Source: Temnothorax longispinosus (Eukaryota > Arthropoda > Insecta > Hymenoptera > Formicidae). From it: 64,000 nt of DNA. The stretch lies in NCBI RefSeq assembly GCF_030848805.1, contig NW_027269959.1, positions 249,236-313,235 of the forward strand, in the 5' to 3' direction. Every line of letters begins with the position of its first letter. Position 1 is the first letter of the stretch. This document shows, piece by piece, positions 55,052-64,000 of the stretch. The translations under genes and the position numbers were made by a program. Under the pieces are notes generated by a model. The model was not told where the DNA came from. It worked only from the letters and a program-made list of their open reading frames with translations, and searched no databases.

Positions 55052-55978
55052 TTAGTTTCGTTTCCTATCTACAGTCCCACTTCCAACAATCGGGTTTCTC
55101 TCTGAGCATCTACTGGAGGTGCCCAGTCTGTGTTCGTACGGCCTACCGGCGTCCTTGCATAAGACGCAGCAAGGGTCTGCTTGACATTGTCTAATCTGAT
55201 GATCGCTGGATTCACATCTGAAACAGTTGCCCCCACGATTTTCGGGAAACTGGCAAGTGTTGCGTACGTGTCCGTACCTCCAACACTTGTAGCATTGAAT
55301 GGGTCTCGCATCTAGTATTTCGATGCGAGCAACAGTCCAACCTATCTTCAGTCGGCCGGACGACGCAACTCTGGTGGCAGCTATTAAAGGGCATTTAGCC
55401 CACACAGAGTGTAAGCCGTTTGCCATACGGCGGATAGTCCCTAACTTTATTTCAGACTCATGGCAATCACCCATGACGGATATCACGTTGGTGATTTCTC
55501 CTGGAGTAATAGAGTCATCGAGGTTCCATAGTCTCATCTCTCCCATAGTCGTCGGTCTGTTTACACGTATGGCAGCGGGATCCAGCACCTCTCGCAGTTT
55601 TTTGACCAAGGTATCCGCCTTGGAGGTTCCATCCTCACCAGGTATCTCAATGATCCATCCTCCGTTGATGCCTTTCCGAATTCTAGAATTCTCGATACCT
55701 AACTGATCGAGACAGATCTTATCACGCGCTTTTTTTAATATGTCTGCGTACGTAATTTTGTCATCCAAACTCGTAATCGTGACCGCCGCCGTCCTCGGTG
55801 GTCTACGGCGACGATGTATTCCCCCCGCTCCAGCAGGGGGAAGGGGTCCTCTCGCGGCGCCGCGGTCAAATTTCCGGGTTTCTCTCATCGAAGTAGGGGT
55901 TCTCCTCCTTCGTGAGTCCCCACCTGTGTTCCTGGGTGTGTTAGTACTTCTGTTATTGGGGTTCCTGACAGCTCGCAT
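55052..55978 (-). CDS. R1-clade LINE ORF1, C-terminal (gag-like, zinc knuckles)
   Basis: Carries an RRM-like central region (MRLWNLDDSITPGEITNVI) and three zinc knuckles: CYKCWRYGHVRNTC, CFRCESSDHQIRQC and CVLCKDAGRPYEHRLG with a later C. Known role: RNA binding and particle formation. It overlaps the upstream ORF1 frame at 55885-55978, implying one frameshift within ORF1. Confidence 0.8.
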   Translation of the reverse strand: MRAVRNPNNRSTNTPRNTGGDSRRRRTPTSMRETRKFDRGAARGPLPPAGAGGIHRRRRPPRTAAVTITSLDDKITYADILKKARDKICLDQLGIENSRIRKGINGGWIIEIPGEDGTSKADTLVKKLREVLDPAAIRVNRPTTMGEMRLWNLDDSITPGEITNVISVMGDCHESEIKLGTIRRMANGLHSVWAKCPLIAATRVASSGRLKIGWTVARIEILDARPIQCYKCWRYGHVRNTCQFPENRGGNCFRCESSDHQIRQCQADPCCVLCKDAGRPYEHRLGTSSRCSERNPIVGSGTVDRKRN

Positions 55979-57246
55979 GGCTGTTTCATCGTTCGTAATT
56001 GTCGTCTCCGTTTAGCCAGTTTAGTCATCTCGGAATTGATCCATTCCATTTCCTTAATGTGTACATCGTCCTCTGAGTCAGGATAGTCCGATGTCGATGC
56101 ACCGGCGCGATTCCCGACACTTTGAGAAGTTCTCCTTATTTCTCTGACCTTGATCGGAGTATCGGGTCTCTCGGCGTCTTTATTTTCCGATCTGAACTCA
56201 TCTCTTCCCATTACGGGTTTAATAATTTTTATCTTTTTTGAGAGAGATAACTGATTCAGTATCTTAGGTTTCTTCTGTGGCAGTGGATCCACTTTCATGG
56301 AGGTCTCTCCGTCCCTCTTTGATTGTGTCCTGTATTTGTTTGTGCGTGTTTCCATATACTTGTCGCCCTCACTTTGGTCCATATGATCTGATTGCGGCTT
56401 TTCTCCAAAGTTACCTTCCGTTTTCTTTCCTTCACGGAGAGTCTTAATTTCTTTCTGCAGTTTGATGTTTTCTGCCTGGACTAATGACGATGTGTCACCA
56501 GCAGCGTCTAATCTCTCTCCCATAATGGCAATAATTTCGGACAGGTTTGATAGGCCAATCTTTAAATATCCGCTGAGTTTCCCCAGTGGCTTTCCACTCT
56601 TAGAGCGGATTCGTTCCATTTTCTCAATGTTCAAAGAGGCAAGATCCATGAGTTTCTCAGTGTCCAATGTGTCCATCTCCTGCATTCTGTCACCGGACAC
56701 CGCCGTAATTCTGGTTGCTACAGTTTCCGTAGGGCCAAGGATGATAAATTCGGTTCCACTTATTCCCTTCGATTTCTTCGCATATGATTTCGAAAGAGGA
56801 GAGGTTTCCTTATTAGGGGAAATCGAAGCTTTCCTCTTCTCCCTGCCAGCAAATATAGACGAATTTTCGACATCTTGCGTCTCATCAGAGTCCGTAATAA
56901 TAATTGGCTCCCCTTCTTGTTGCGTATTTTCTGTGTCTTCCATATACTCATCCTCCTGAGTTAGTTCAATCGACTTTCCTTCCCCTTGTGTGTTTACTGA
57001 AATTCCCATATGTTCACTCTCCAAAATTTGCTCAATGTAGGAGTCCGGTGCGGACATCGATCTCCTTTTTGACGTCTTTTCTTCTTCCACGGTAGTCGTT
57101 TTACCGTCGGCGCCCGTAGGCAACGCCGGCGACAGCCCTTCGCTCGATGTCGACAGGCTCCCCCCAGGGACGATAGAGGAGACGCGCCGGTCACTGGACA
57201 TCCGAATTCCCTGTGACGGTAAGGTTTCTTCTTTGTTATTTTCCAT
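55885..57246 (-). CDS. R1-clade LINE ORF1, N-terminal part
   Basis: 453 codons starting MENNKEETLPSQGIRMSS. Low-complexity, Ser/Thr/Glu/Lys-rich, with possible nuclear-localisation clusters (EEEKTSKRRS, REKRKAS, SYAKKSKG) and a helical stretch (LVQAENIKLQKEIKTLRE). It runs into the zinc-knuckle part in another frame. It is the usual poorly conserved N-terminal part of ORF1. Confidence 0.65.
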   Translation of the reverse strand: MENNKEETLPSQGIRMSSDRRVSSIVPGGSLSTSSEGLSPALPTGADGKTTTVEEEKTSKRRSMSAPDSYIEQILESEHMGISVNTQGEGKSIELTQEDEYMEDTENTQQEGEPIIITDSDETQDVENSSIFAGREKRKASISPNKETSPLSKSYAKKSKGISGTEFIILGPTETVATRITAVSGDRMQEMDTLDTEKLMDLASLNIEKMERIRSKSGKPLGKLSGYLKIGLSNLSEIIAIMGERLDAAGDTSSLVQAENIKLQKEIKTLREGKKTEGNFGEKPQSDHMDQSEGDKYMETRTNKYRTQSKRDGETSMKVDPLPQKKPKILNQLSLSKKIKIIKPVMGRDEFRSENKDAERPDTPIKVREIRRTSQSVGNRAGASTSDYPDSEDDVHIKEMEWINSEMTKLAKRRRQLRTMKQPCELSGTPITEVLTHPGTQVGTHEGGEPLLR

Positions 57247-60200
57247 TTATCATTTTGCTAAGATGGTTTTTAATTTGGGGTGTCCTTTTCCTAGGACGGC
57301 CCGCGCAGAAGGATATACGTCGCTCAGTGTATATCCCTTGCAACTGTTCGACGGATTGCAGATATGGGCTTAATTCCACGCGATCACGAGCATACGCGGG
57401 AAAAGCCATTAGTTTTCACAGAAGAATGTGCCCATATATGTATATATATATATTGAGTAAACAATATAACATGGATTTTCGAACATAGCTGCAGACTACA
57501 GCAGCTTACATGTAAGCCTAATCAAGTATGCATCAAATTAGGAACATCTGGTGAGCTATTCAACGCTGTGTTGGAACGCATCTAAAGTACGCATATTTGA
57601 CGTAATATTCAACTTCCTCAAGAAACATGTCCGTGATATAAATTAATTTATGCCAAAATCATCTCCAAAGTAGGTCAATACCGCTTATCCTCGTGCGTAT
57701 TTGTGAGTATATTACAATTTACGGATACTTAGAAACGCGCGACTATGGCTCAACTAACTCCGCAAAATTATATGTAAAAGAAGTCCATATCGCTTATTTC
57801 CATATGTATTTACAAGAGTATTACAGTCAAAAAGCAGTTGATTCCCTCTAGACTAATTACACATGTAAGCCAGCCCTAAGGTTAAAAGTCTCTAGGACTA
57901 TATGAGTTACTCATCTGAGTGTATACACACAGTATAAAACGTTAGCAATTTAAGTTAGCTATCTAGCAATGTACGACCAGTGTTCGAAGATCGCTCGCGC
58001 ACGTCAGAACGCAATCTAGCTATAATAATCGCGAATATAATAATAAATCTTAAACTATCATTAACCATTTACCGTGTACATAGAGTAATAGGATATACAA
58101 AGGGGTAAATAAGAAATAGTGTGTGTGAGTCAAGGTACAATTATATGCACAGGTGCGAAAAAAAAGGTCCAACTATAGCATGTATTGTTATTAATAAGAA
58201 TTCATTTATTTGTTTATTTCTTCTCATTCCAGTGTCCTGAAATAAATACTATATTACAGGACTGCGCATCTCAGCGTATCCATACTAAGCATACCTCAAG
58301 AGGTTATGTAATTCCTTATGACTTGTAATAAATTGTTTATTTAACATGTTCATACACACTGAGTACACACGTCGGACCTCATCGCATCTATACAGACACT
58401 CACGATATAAATAACTATACGTTGCAAATTAGGTATAAATCAGAAAAATAATGTATGAACATGTTCACTATACTAATCGTTGCGAGGCAATAGTAAAAAT
58501 ATAACAGCAAAATAGATATAGACATAGAAATGTAGTACGTATGCTCATGAAAACATGTCAAGCCCTTAAGGGGTGTTAAATGATAATATTACTTATTATG
58601 CTGTTAGACAAGTATATTACTTTAATTTTGTATATTTAATCATAATCTATCCATATATTTATTGTTAGAGAAAAGCTTGGTATTGTTCCCATAGTACTTG
58701 AAAACTGTAACATATAACCTATAAATCCAGTACATCAGGTCACAGGGATTATCATATAATGGTATTACGTGTTTATAACCACCTTATATATCCAACGGAT
58801 ATGATGCATAAAAGCGTTAGATTTTATTGCCATTATCATTACGATACTTTATCAATCGTTAATACTATGGTCCCGCAAGAGACAGTTTAGGACTCCTTGC
58901 AAATAATGTGTCAAAATGGTATATAGTATATATGCAATATCCAGGTACATCAGTATAAACATAATATTAAATAACTATTTATTTATTTGCAACGCATGTA
59001 AATAAGACAGAACAGAGATACAGCTGTAAAAAACAACCACAATAAAACGAGAACATTTAACAATTGCTATATGTGAAGAACAAAGTTTATAACCACATAA
59101 TTATATTAAACTCGTATATCGATAACCGGGTAAACACGGGAACCTCTCGCAAAGACGAAGACGATATCAGAGACGCGAGTCGCACAATAAAGCGCAAAAA
59201 GAACAGAACATACCCGCATGATTAATACTAGGTTAATGCATGTAATAAATCTATGAGTAAGCCGGATTGTACGCGGGTATTTCTCACAGTCCCCGAAACG
59301 ATCATCGCACAACCCCGGGGCGCGAATACCATGCTAATATGTTCCAGCGAGGAACATAATTGTACCGATAAGTCGGCACTCCCAAAGGCCGTGCATATAT
59401 ATCCTCCATGAGTCTCAAGTACGCGAGTCGGCCATTTTTAGGCTCACGACACTTTCGTCGAGACAACGTTACAGCCGCCATTCGCGAATACGCGTTCTGA
59501 TGCAACGGCAGCCGATAAAGGCCCGTGGGATACCGAGCAGATCCGCCATTATGCGATAGGCAGATTGCCATGTGAACATATCGGCAATGGTAGCTAACAA
59601 AAACGCAGGAGACGGTATCTCACACTCATACGAAAAGACTCACCGCAGTTAATAATATTATCTAACATCCAACATCTTATAGTAAATTCATCCCTCTTAG
59701 GTTATATATGCTTCCTTCTATTACGCTAGAGTCCAGTAAGATATCCCTTCATCTAATGATAGGCAGAGCCATGTCTCTCGTATCGTTGCCAAATCTTGTC
59801 GAATACGGATGTGGCACCAAAGTTAATTATTGAATTTTCAATGAAATTCTTTGTAAGACCATGATAATATACGTATGGGAAAGTGCACAAACACAGGCAG
59901 GAGCGTCACTTTGATCAATTTACTATGATATCCTTCGGATTGTCGATATATTTAATCACTGAATGTCACAACGGGTGTGGCCGCATGATATTATAAAATT
60001 ATTAATATCTTAATAATCCCGATATAATCCATGAGGAATGACATATAAATCAAAGCAGAAATGAAGCACAAGGCTCCATATAACAATATTTAATAGAAAA
60101 GGGCATTGAAATCACATTTTCAGGACCTCATAATCTTCACGTATTCGAGTGCCGCGAGATGGACGAGTGTAGCCATGTAAGATATAAAATTCACTGATAT

Positions 60201-60320
60201 ATTAACAATCCCAATAGATTTTAAGATAAATTATATATCAATCGGGCCAGAAACACGGCGTAAACAGTCACGTAGCAATAACTTAAAGAAAAACGAGGTT
60301 TCAAAAACACTTTTATGCTA
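57247..60320. other. Unassigned AT-rich DNA
   Basis: 57247-57480 may be the 5' UTR of the R1 LINE. From there to 60320 I see no protein motif, no RNA gene and no clear long repeat, only short frames (such as 59302-59571, minus strand) without supporting features and a small TA repeat near 57440. Confidence 0.4.
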
Positions 60321-60321
60321 C

Positions 60322-60726
60322 TTATATGGAGCTGCCGAGGGACACGTCCGTCCCGCTCGACGCCCAGCGCCTCTCTCCGGTTATTTCTTTGTTGGTGCGC
60401 AGCTGACTATCTATGAATCCGGCCAGTTTATCACTCAGTCCATGTAACAACTTATTCGTCGTGGCTTGTGAGCTCGATTGAGTGCGGGAGTCGACAGAAG
60501 AGGCCATGTTCCTGAGATCAAAGTCAAATGACTGTGCGCTCTCCTCAGTTCCCGGTGTGAGAGGAGGTATGTCGAGTGACGCTAATAATGATTTGCAGGA
60601 AGTATCCGCGTATCTATTTACTGAATACGCCCTAATGCAACCAGGATGAAATATCCTCCTAAACTCCCTGCACTCAATCGACTTGTGCGCAATTGACTTG
60701 CTACACTTAGTGCACGTTGGCTGCAT
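60322..60726 (-). pseudogene. LINE ORF1 N-terminal fragment with a damaged PHD-like finger
   Basis: Begins MQPTCTKCSKSIAHKSIEC and continues REFRRIFHPGCIRAY. In related insect LINE ORF1 proteins this is a PHD-like finger with a second C-x2-C; here the second pair reads C-R-E-F, losing one ligand. The rest (about 90 codons) is Ser/Thr-rich, and the frame ends without a nucleic-acid-binding part. Upstream DNA (60730-61050) may be its 5' UTR. Confidence 0.45.
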
Positions 60727-61205
60727 GTGTTATAAGTTTACTTGTTACTTAAACCTAAATGTCACTAGGCACACTGATCATGCAGCAGGCATGAAATACG
60801 CAAAGAACATCATATATGCTACAGCTGTTCGATCGGTGTCACACTTCTTTGTCCGTCCAATAGCAGCCGAGTACAGAGAGAGCGGTGAAAGCGGCAACTC
60901 ATGCACGTGTCCACCAATAGCGATGCGCAGAGAAATAAGAAGCAGAAACCATGAGCATGCGCAACAGAAATCCTCGCCAGATGACAAATCAGACAGATAG
61001 AGGTTAGAACAGAAGCAATCTTTACCTCGAAATATCCAACATTCAAGTTGCTGGGAAAGAAACACCTTATATCTATTCTTAACAAGCAACCAGAGACCTG
61101 CTCAAACCTGCAACAAAACCGCCCGGAGGCAACTTACAGCAGAAATGGTGTTTCACAAATATCAGAGCAAGGAAACAGCGTGACACAAGTAATACTCACA
61201 GAAAC

Positions 61206-61242
<37 letters not shown>

Positions 61243-61526
61243 AGGAAGAGGGAGAGGGAGAGGGAGAGAGGGAGAGGGAGAGAGGGAGAGAGGGAGAGAG
61301 GGAGAGAGGGAGAGAGAGAGAGAGGGAGAGAGAGAGAGAGGGAGAGAGGGAGAGAGGGAGAGAGGGAGAGAGGGAGAGAGGGAGAGAGGAAGAGAGGGAA
61401 AGAGGGAGCGAGGGAGAGAAGGAGAGAGAGGGAGAGAGGAAGAGAGGGAGAGAGGGAAAGAGGGAGAGAGGGAGAGAGGGAGAGAGGGAGAGAGGGAGAG
61501 AGGGAGAGAGGGAGAGAGAGAAAGAG
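61206..61526 (+). repeat. About 320-bp GA-rich polypurine tract
   Basis: Uninterrupted purines: (GA)n followed by (GGGAGAGA)n-type units. It gives spurious Arg/Glu/Gly frames. Mirror symmetry makes it able to form triplex DNA. Confidence 0.9.
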
Positions 61527-61699
61527 ATGCTCGTTCTACGACGAAATCGAAAGCGTAAGGAAGAGAAGAAGTGGAGGAGGAGGAGGAGGAGGAAGGAGAG
61601 CTGTTCTCAGCAACACCAATGTCAGGTTCCTACGATCGCTGGGTCTCGCCGTGAGAAACGCTCCGCCGTCACGTCGTTTCTACATCGAAAAGAAAGACC
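61527..61699 (+). pseudogene. Possible Polinton-like gene tail upstream of the capsid-like start
   Basis: A frame continuing from the GA tract reads SNTNVRFLRSLGLAVRN before running out at 61728. The NxRFLxSLGL pattern resembles the C-terminus of a small gene that precedes the capsid gene in insect Polinton-like elements (recalled, weak). Confidence 0.25.
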
Positions 61700-61876
61700 A
61701 TGGCCAACATCCTGAGTATCGGCGGTGAGCCGATCTTCGACGAGCGCATCGTCGGAATCAAGACTCACATGTATAACCCGTACGTCAACACGACGTTCGG
61801 ACACAACGACGAGATACGAATGCCCATACAGCAGCAGGATCTGTATATGCTGCCGTGCGACAAAGTTTCCTGTTAG
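61700..61876 (+). pseudogene. Polinton-like capsid protein, N-terminal 58 residues
   Basis: ATG at 61700 (accATGg, strong context) encodes MANILSIGGEPIFDERIVG and then HMYNPYVNTTFGHNDEIR and IPIQQQDLY-like (MPIQQQDLYMLPCD). The YNPYxNTTFGxxDEIRxPIQQQDLYxLP string is a very conserved start of a structural protein in insect Polinton/adintovirus-like elements (from memory; probably the major capsid protein). The frame ends in TAG after LPCDKVSC, where unrelated repeat DNA begins. It is shorter than usual gene-finder limits and would be missed. Confidence 0.55.
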
Positions 61877-62369
61877 ACCTAAATTTTGCGCCAACTTAAA
61901 TTTTGGTGGCGGCGGCGTCCAACCTCATTTTGACCCGGCGCACAGTGGGAACAAATAGAAATTTACTGTTCAAAAATCGCTACAGACCGTAATTCTTAAC
62001 TGATCGAAACGTTTTTTTTTTTAAATTAATTGTTAATAAATTTCCAACAAAACTGTGGAGTTCGATTTTTTAAAAAGACTCTTTAAAATGTACAATATTA
62101 ATAACAATTTAAAAATTATTTTAACTTGAAATTGAATTAGAAGAATTAAAGTTACTTTTGCATTGAGCTAGCTTACTTAACAGTTTTTGAGGTCACTGAA
62201 TACGAATCTGTTAGAAACAAATGTAGAATTAATATTTGACTATTGACAGTCGTCAAATTAAACAAATGCATGTTTTGGCTGAATATATTCTTTTACTCGA
62301 ATTATTTTGCATTTGTTTCATATTTATTTATTTATTACTATATATATATGTACATACATATGTATATAT
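61877..62369. other. AT-rich gap after the capsid-like fragment
   Basis: Starts with gccaacttaaattttggtgg and ccggcgcacagtgggaaca, which look like the edge of a dispersed repeat. No gene seen. Confidence 0.35.
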
Positions 62370-62581
62370 GTAGGTCCAGAAGTATGTTCCGGGACTTTTA
62401 TTTTTTACATCAGTATATTCCAGGACATTTGGCAGTTTCCAGGACTGTCCTGGAAAAAATTCATGTCCTACGGCACGTTTCGGGACAATTTTTTGAATCT
62501 GATTACATATATATGCGTTATATTCCAGGACTGTACATTTCAAAAAACGTAAACAGTCCCGGAACATACCTCTAGACCTAC
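62370..62581. mobile_element. 212-bp MITE (copy 2, inverted relative to copy 1)
   Basis: Same element as 47933-48144, opposite orientation and same length, again bordered by TA repeats (62340-62369 and 62582-62620). Confidence 0.75.
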
Positions 62582-63234
62582 ATATATATATAAATGTATA
62601 TATATATGTATATATATAATATCACCAAACTTCAATTGACTATGACTGGCATATTTATTTACAAAAAATCACAACGTTTTGGTCCAAATTCGGACCCTTT
62701 TCAGGTGAACTCTTTCACAAGCATTCGACAGGCAATTCGTGACACTGTACTCGCAAGACAAAAACCGAAGACTAGGCAGAAAAGGAATTCTATTTTTGTA
62801 TTGCGATCGCTTAAATATTATAAATAACAAAGGAACTATAAAAATAAAAAATCTAAGTAACTTACATGATTTGTGCGTTGTCAGTAAAATATAATAATGT
62901 CAGTGTTAGTAAAATATAGTGTAAAAAATAATAAGAAGTCGAAGTAGTATAAAATTAAATGTGTATATATAGAGCGTGTTTAGGAAGCACCACGCATACT
63001 TGTCCATCATAAATAATATTTAACTTTTGGTTTTGACCTTTTGTTACTTTGTTTATAATAACGTTTCTGACCTACATACTTGCGACCCGCTGACTCACTT
63101 CGTTTCCAACCGACACGCGTATGACTGAAAATTATTCTCGCATCTAATTTCCGATATGTGCGACTCTTCGAATTCACGCCTGACTGCTACGACTTGTTAA
63201 TTCTTGTACTTTCTTGACTGCTGCAGATCTTGAG
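62582..63234. other. Gap with a possible promoter
   Basis: No coding sequence. A TATA-like gtatatatagagc near 62962 lies about 270 bp before a splice-donor-like site at 63235. Confidence 0.25.
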
Positions 63235-63300
63235 GTAAGCTCTCTGTTTTTCGGTTTCTTTTAACGATCAATTAAATATATTTTTCTTTTTTTTTCATAG
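63235..63300 (+). other. Possible 66-bp intron in a 5' UTR
   Basis: Donor ttgag|gtaagc, long pyrimidine tract (atttttctttttttttcatag), acceptor at 63299-63300. The exon that follows contains an ATG at 63319. Confidence 0.4.
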
Positions 63301-63318
63301 TGGAGCCGAAACGTTATT

Positions 63319-63525
63319 ATGGATACTTTTGCAGTACCTCATAAAATATTGTGTAATTTTTTGCTTGAAAACAGTAATGCTACGGAGGAAGACTTACTAC
63401 AGCATTTATCTCCTGAACCATGCTCTCGTAGACGTCGTCTAGGACACCTCTGGACACAGTTGTCCGGTCTGGAAGACTCATCCTGCGAGATTACGCGATA
63501 TTTCTGTAAAAAAGTTCAAATTTAA
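63319..63525 (+). CDS. Hypothetical 68-residue ORF behind a splice acceptor
   Basis: ATG 18 bp after the acceptor; begins MDTFAVPHKILCNFLLENS and has ATEEDLLQHLSPEPCSRRRR. The composition is protein-like, with no recognised family. It may continue through another splice site. Confidence 0.3.
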   Translation: MDTFAVPHKILCNFLLENSNATEEDLLQHLSPEPCSRRRRLGHLWTQLSGLEDSSCEITRYFCKKVQI

Positions 63526-64000
63526 TTCCGCGCTTTTTTACATACAGAAATAATTGATTGACGTGTAAAATACAACCAAGATTAATAAGAAGGTCATGAG
63601 TCATGAGTCATGATCAGGGGCAGATCTAGAAGCTTGGTTTAGAGGGAGCCACTGCCTCTAGTTCTAGTCTGGAGTTGTTTACTCACAAGGGCAGATTGCG
63701 CCGGTGGCCTACCTCTCAAGCGGCGCTTTATGGCGTTTCAGGCGTTTCCAGAGGGCAACGGCTTCCCTCTTTGAACTCTGAACCCGATACTGGATATGAA
63801 CCCATCTCAAAACGCCTTACGATTTAGCGCCTCCTGGAAGATAGGCTAATTATGTGCCTATTTGCCTATTTAAAATCCTACTACCTAAAAGCCTAACCAC
63901 TCCCAAGACAAGGTCATGTCATGGATTATGGATTCGCCACTGATTTGATTAATTTTAATGCGGAGTAAAGACCCAGACAGCATATAACATTTACAAAATA
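63526..64000. repeat. Dispersed-repeat-like DNA at the window end
   Basis: Contains a small direct repeat (gtcatgagtcatgagtcatga, 63593-63612), a ggggcagatctagaagcttgg block and, at the edge, acccagacagcatataaca similar to 41105. No gene seen. Confidence 0.3.

Noticed and set aside
59302..59571. An 89-codon minus-strand ORF.
   Set aside because: No domain, splice or promoter support; composition does not stand out from the gap.
61048..61728. A 226-codon Arg/Glu/Gly repeat ORF.
   Set aside because: It is a purine tract translated; no conserved protein content except a weak tail.

Overview
The window looks like insect nuclear DNA, probably from a hymenopteran such as an ant (inference). It is AT-rich, its only recognisable host gene is a multi-exon gene of an insect DUF4806-like family, and almost everything else is nested transposable-element sequence. 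No rRNA gene, CRISPR array, bacterial operon or convincing tRNA gene was seen. All products are assigned by reading motifs, not by database search.

1-7182 is the 3' half of an env-bearing Gypsy/errantivirus-like provirus: the C-terminal part of env, a second ORF with a Cys-rich C-terminus, about 1.6 kb of 3' sequence with two tiny ORFs, a polypurine tract, and an unusually long LTR (3207 bp). The LTR carries three perfect ATGACTCAT (AP-1/bZIP) sites upstream of its TATA box. Five more copies or fragments of this LTR lie at 11126-14423, 15383-19883, 25444-28876, 28877-30688 and about 48190-49904. Two have clean 4-bp target duplications.

7183-10073 and 30689-33444 hold copies of a second, roughly 2.9-kb unit (TGTTACGTCC...GGACGTAACA) that I cannot place in a described family. 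It has repeat-rich upstream DNA, a TATA-like box, three RNA-type hairpins with a compensatory stem change, and three ORFs. ORF2 and ORF3 are tandem paralogues with the module CxxC-x30-CxxC-x12-CxxC. The provirus ORF downstream of env ends in the same module (x33, x12). This shared module and its LTR-like carrier are the best candidate in the window for something undescribed.

10074-about 21720 is a Polinton/adintovirus-like element whose protein-primed-type DNA polymerase gene (minus strand) is cut by two giant solo LTRs and one ORF-bearing unit. The polymerase carries a 111-bp spliceosomal-type intron and an endonuclease-VII-like zinc motif inside the exonuclease domain. A second Polinton-like trace, a 58-codon capsid-like start, is at 61700-61876.

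21734-34485 adds dead I/Jockey/CR1-group LINE fragments, more LTR copies and a second ORF-bearing unit. 34486-37550 contains the host gene (seven coding exons with consistent phases, minus strand). 37550-41110 is a decayed RTE-type LINE followed by a tRNA-like head. 41110-48150 is a mosaic of palindromic AT repeats, an inverted-repeat element filled by an 81-bp minisatellite, direct repeats, a possible novel three-exon gene, and a Tc1/mariner-like element with nested MITEs. 49905-50722 is a tyrosine-recombinase remnant. 50723-57480 is a nearly full-length R1-clade LINE. 57480-64000 is mostly unassigned AT-rich DNA with a LINE ORF1 start, a 320-bp GA tract, the capsid-like fragment, a MITE and a small spliced ORF candidate.
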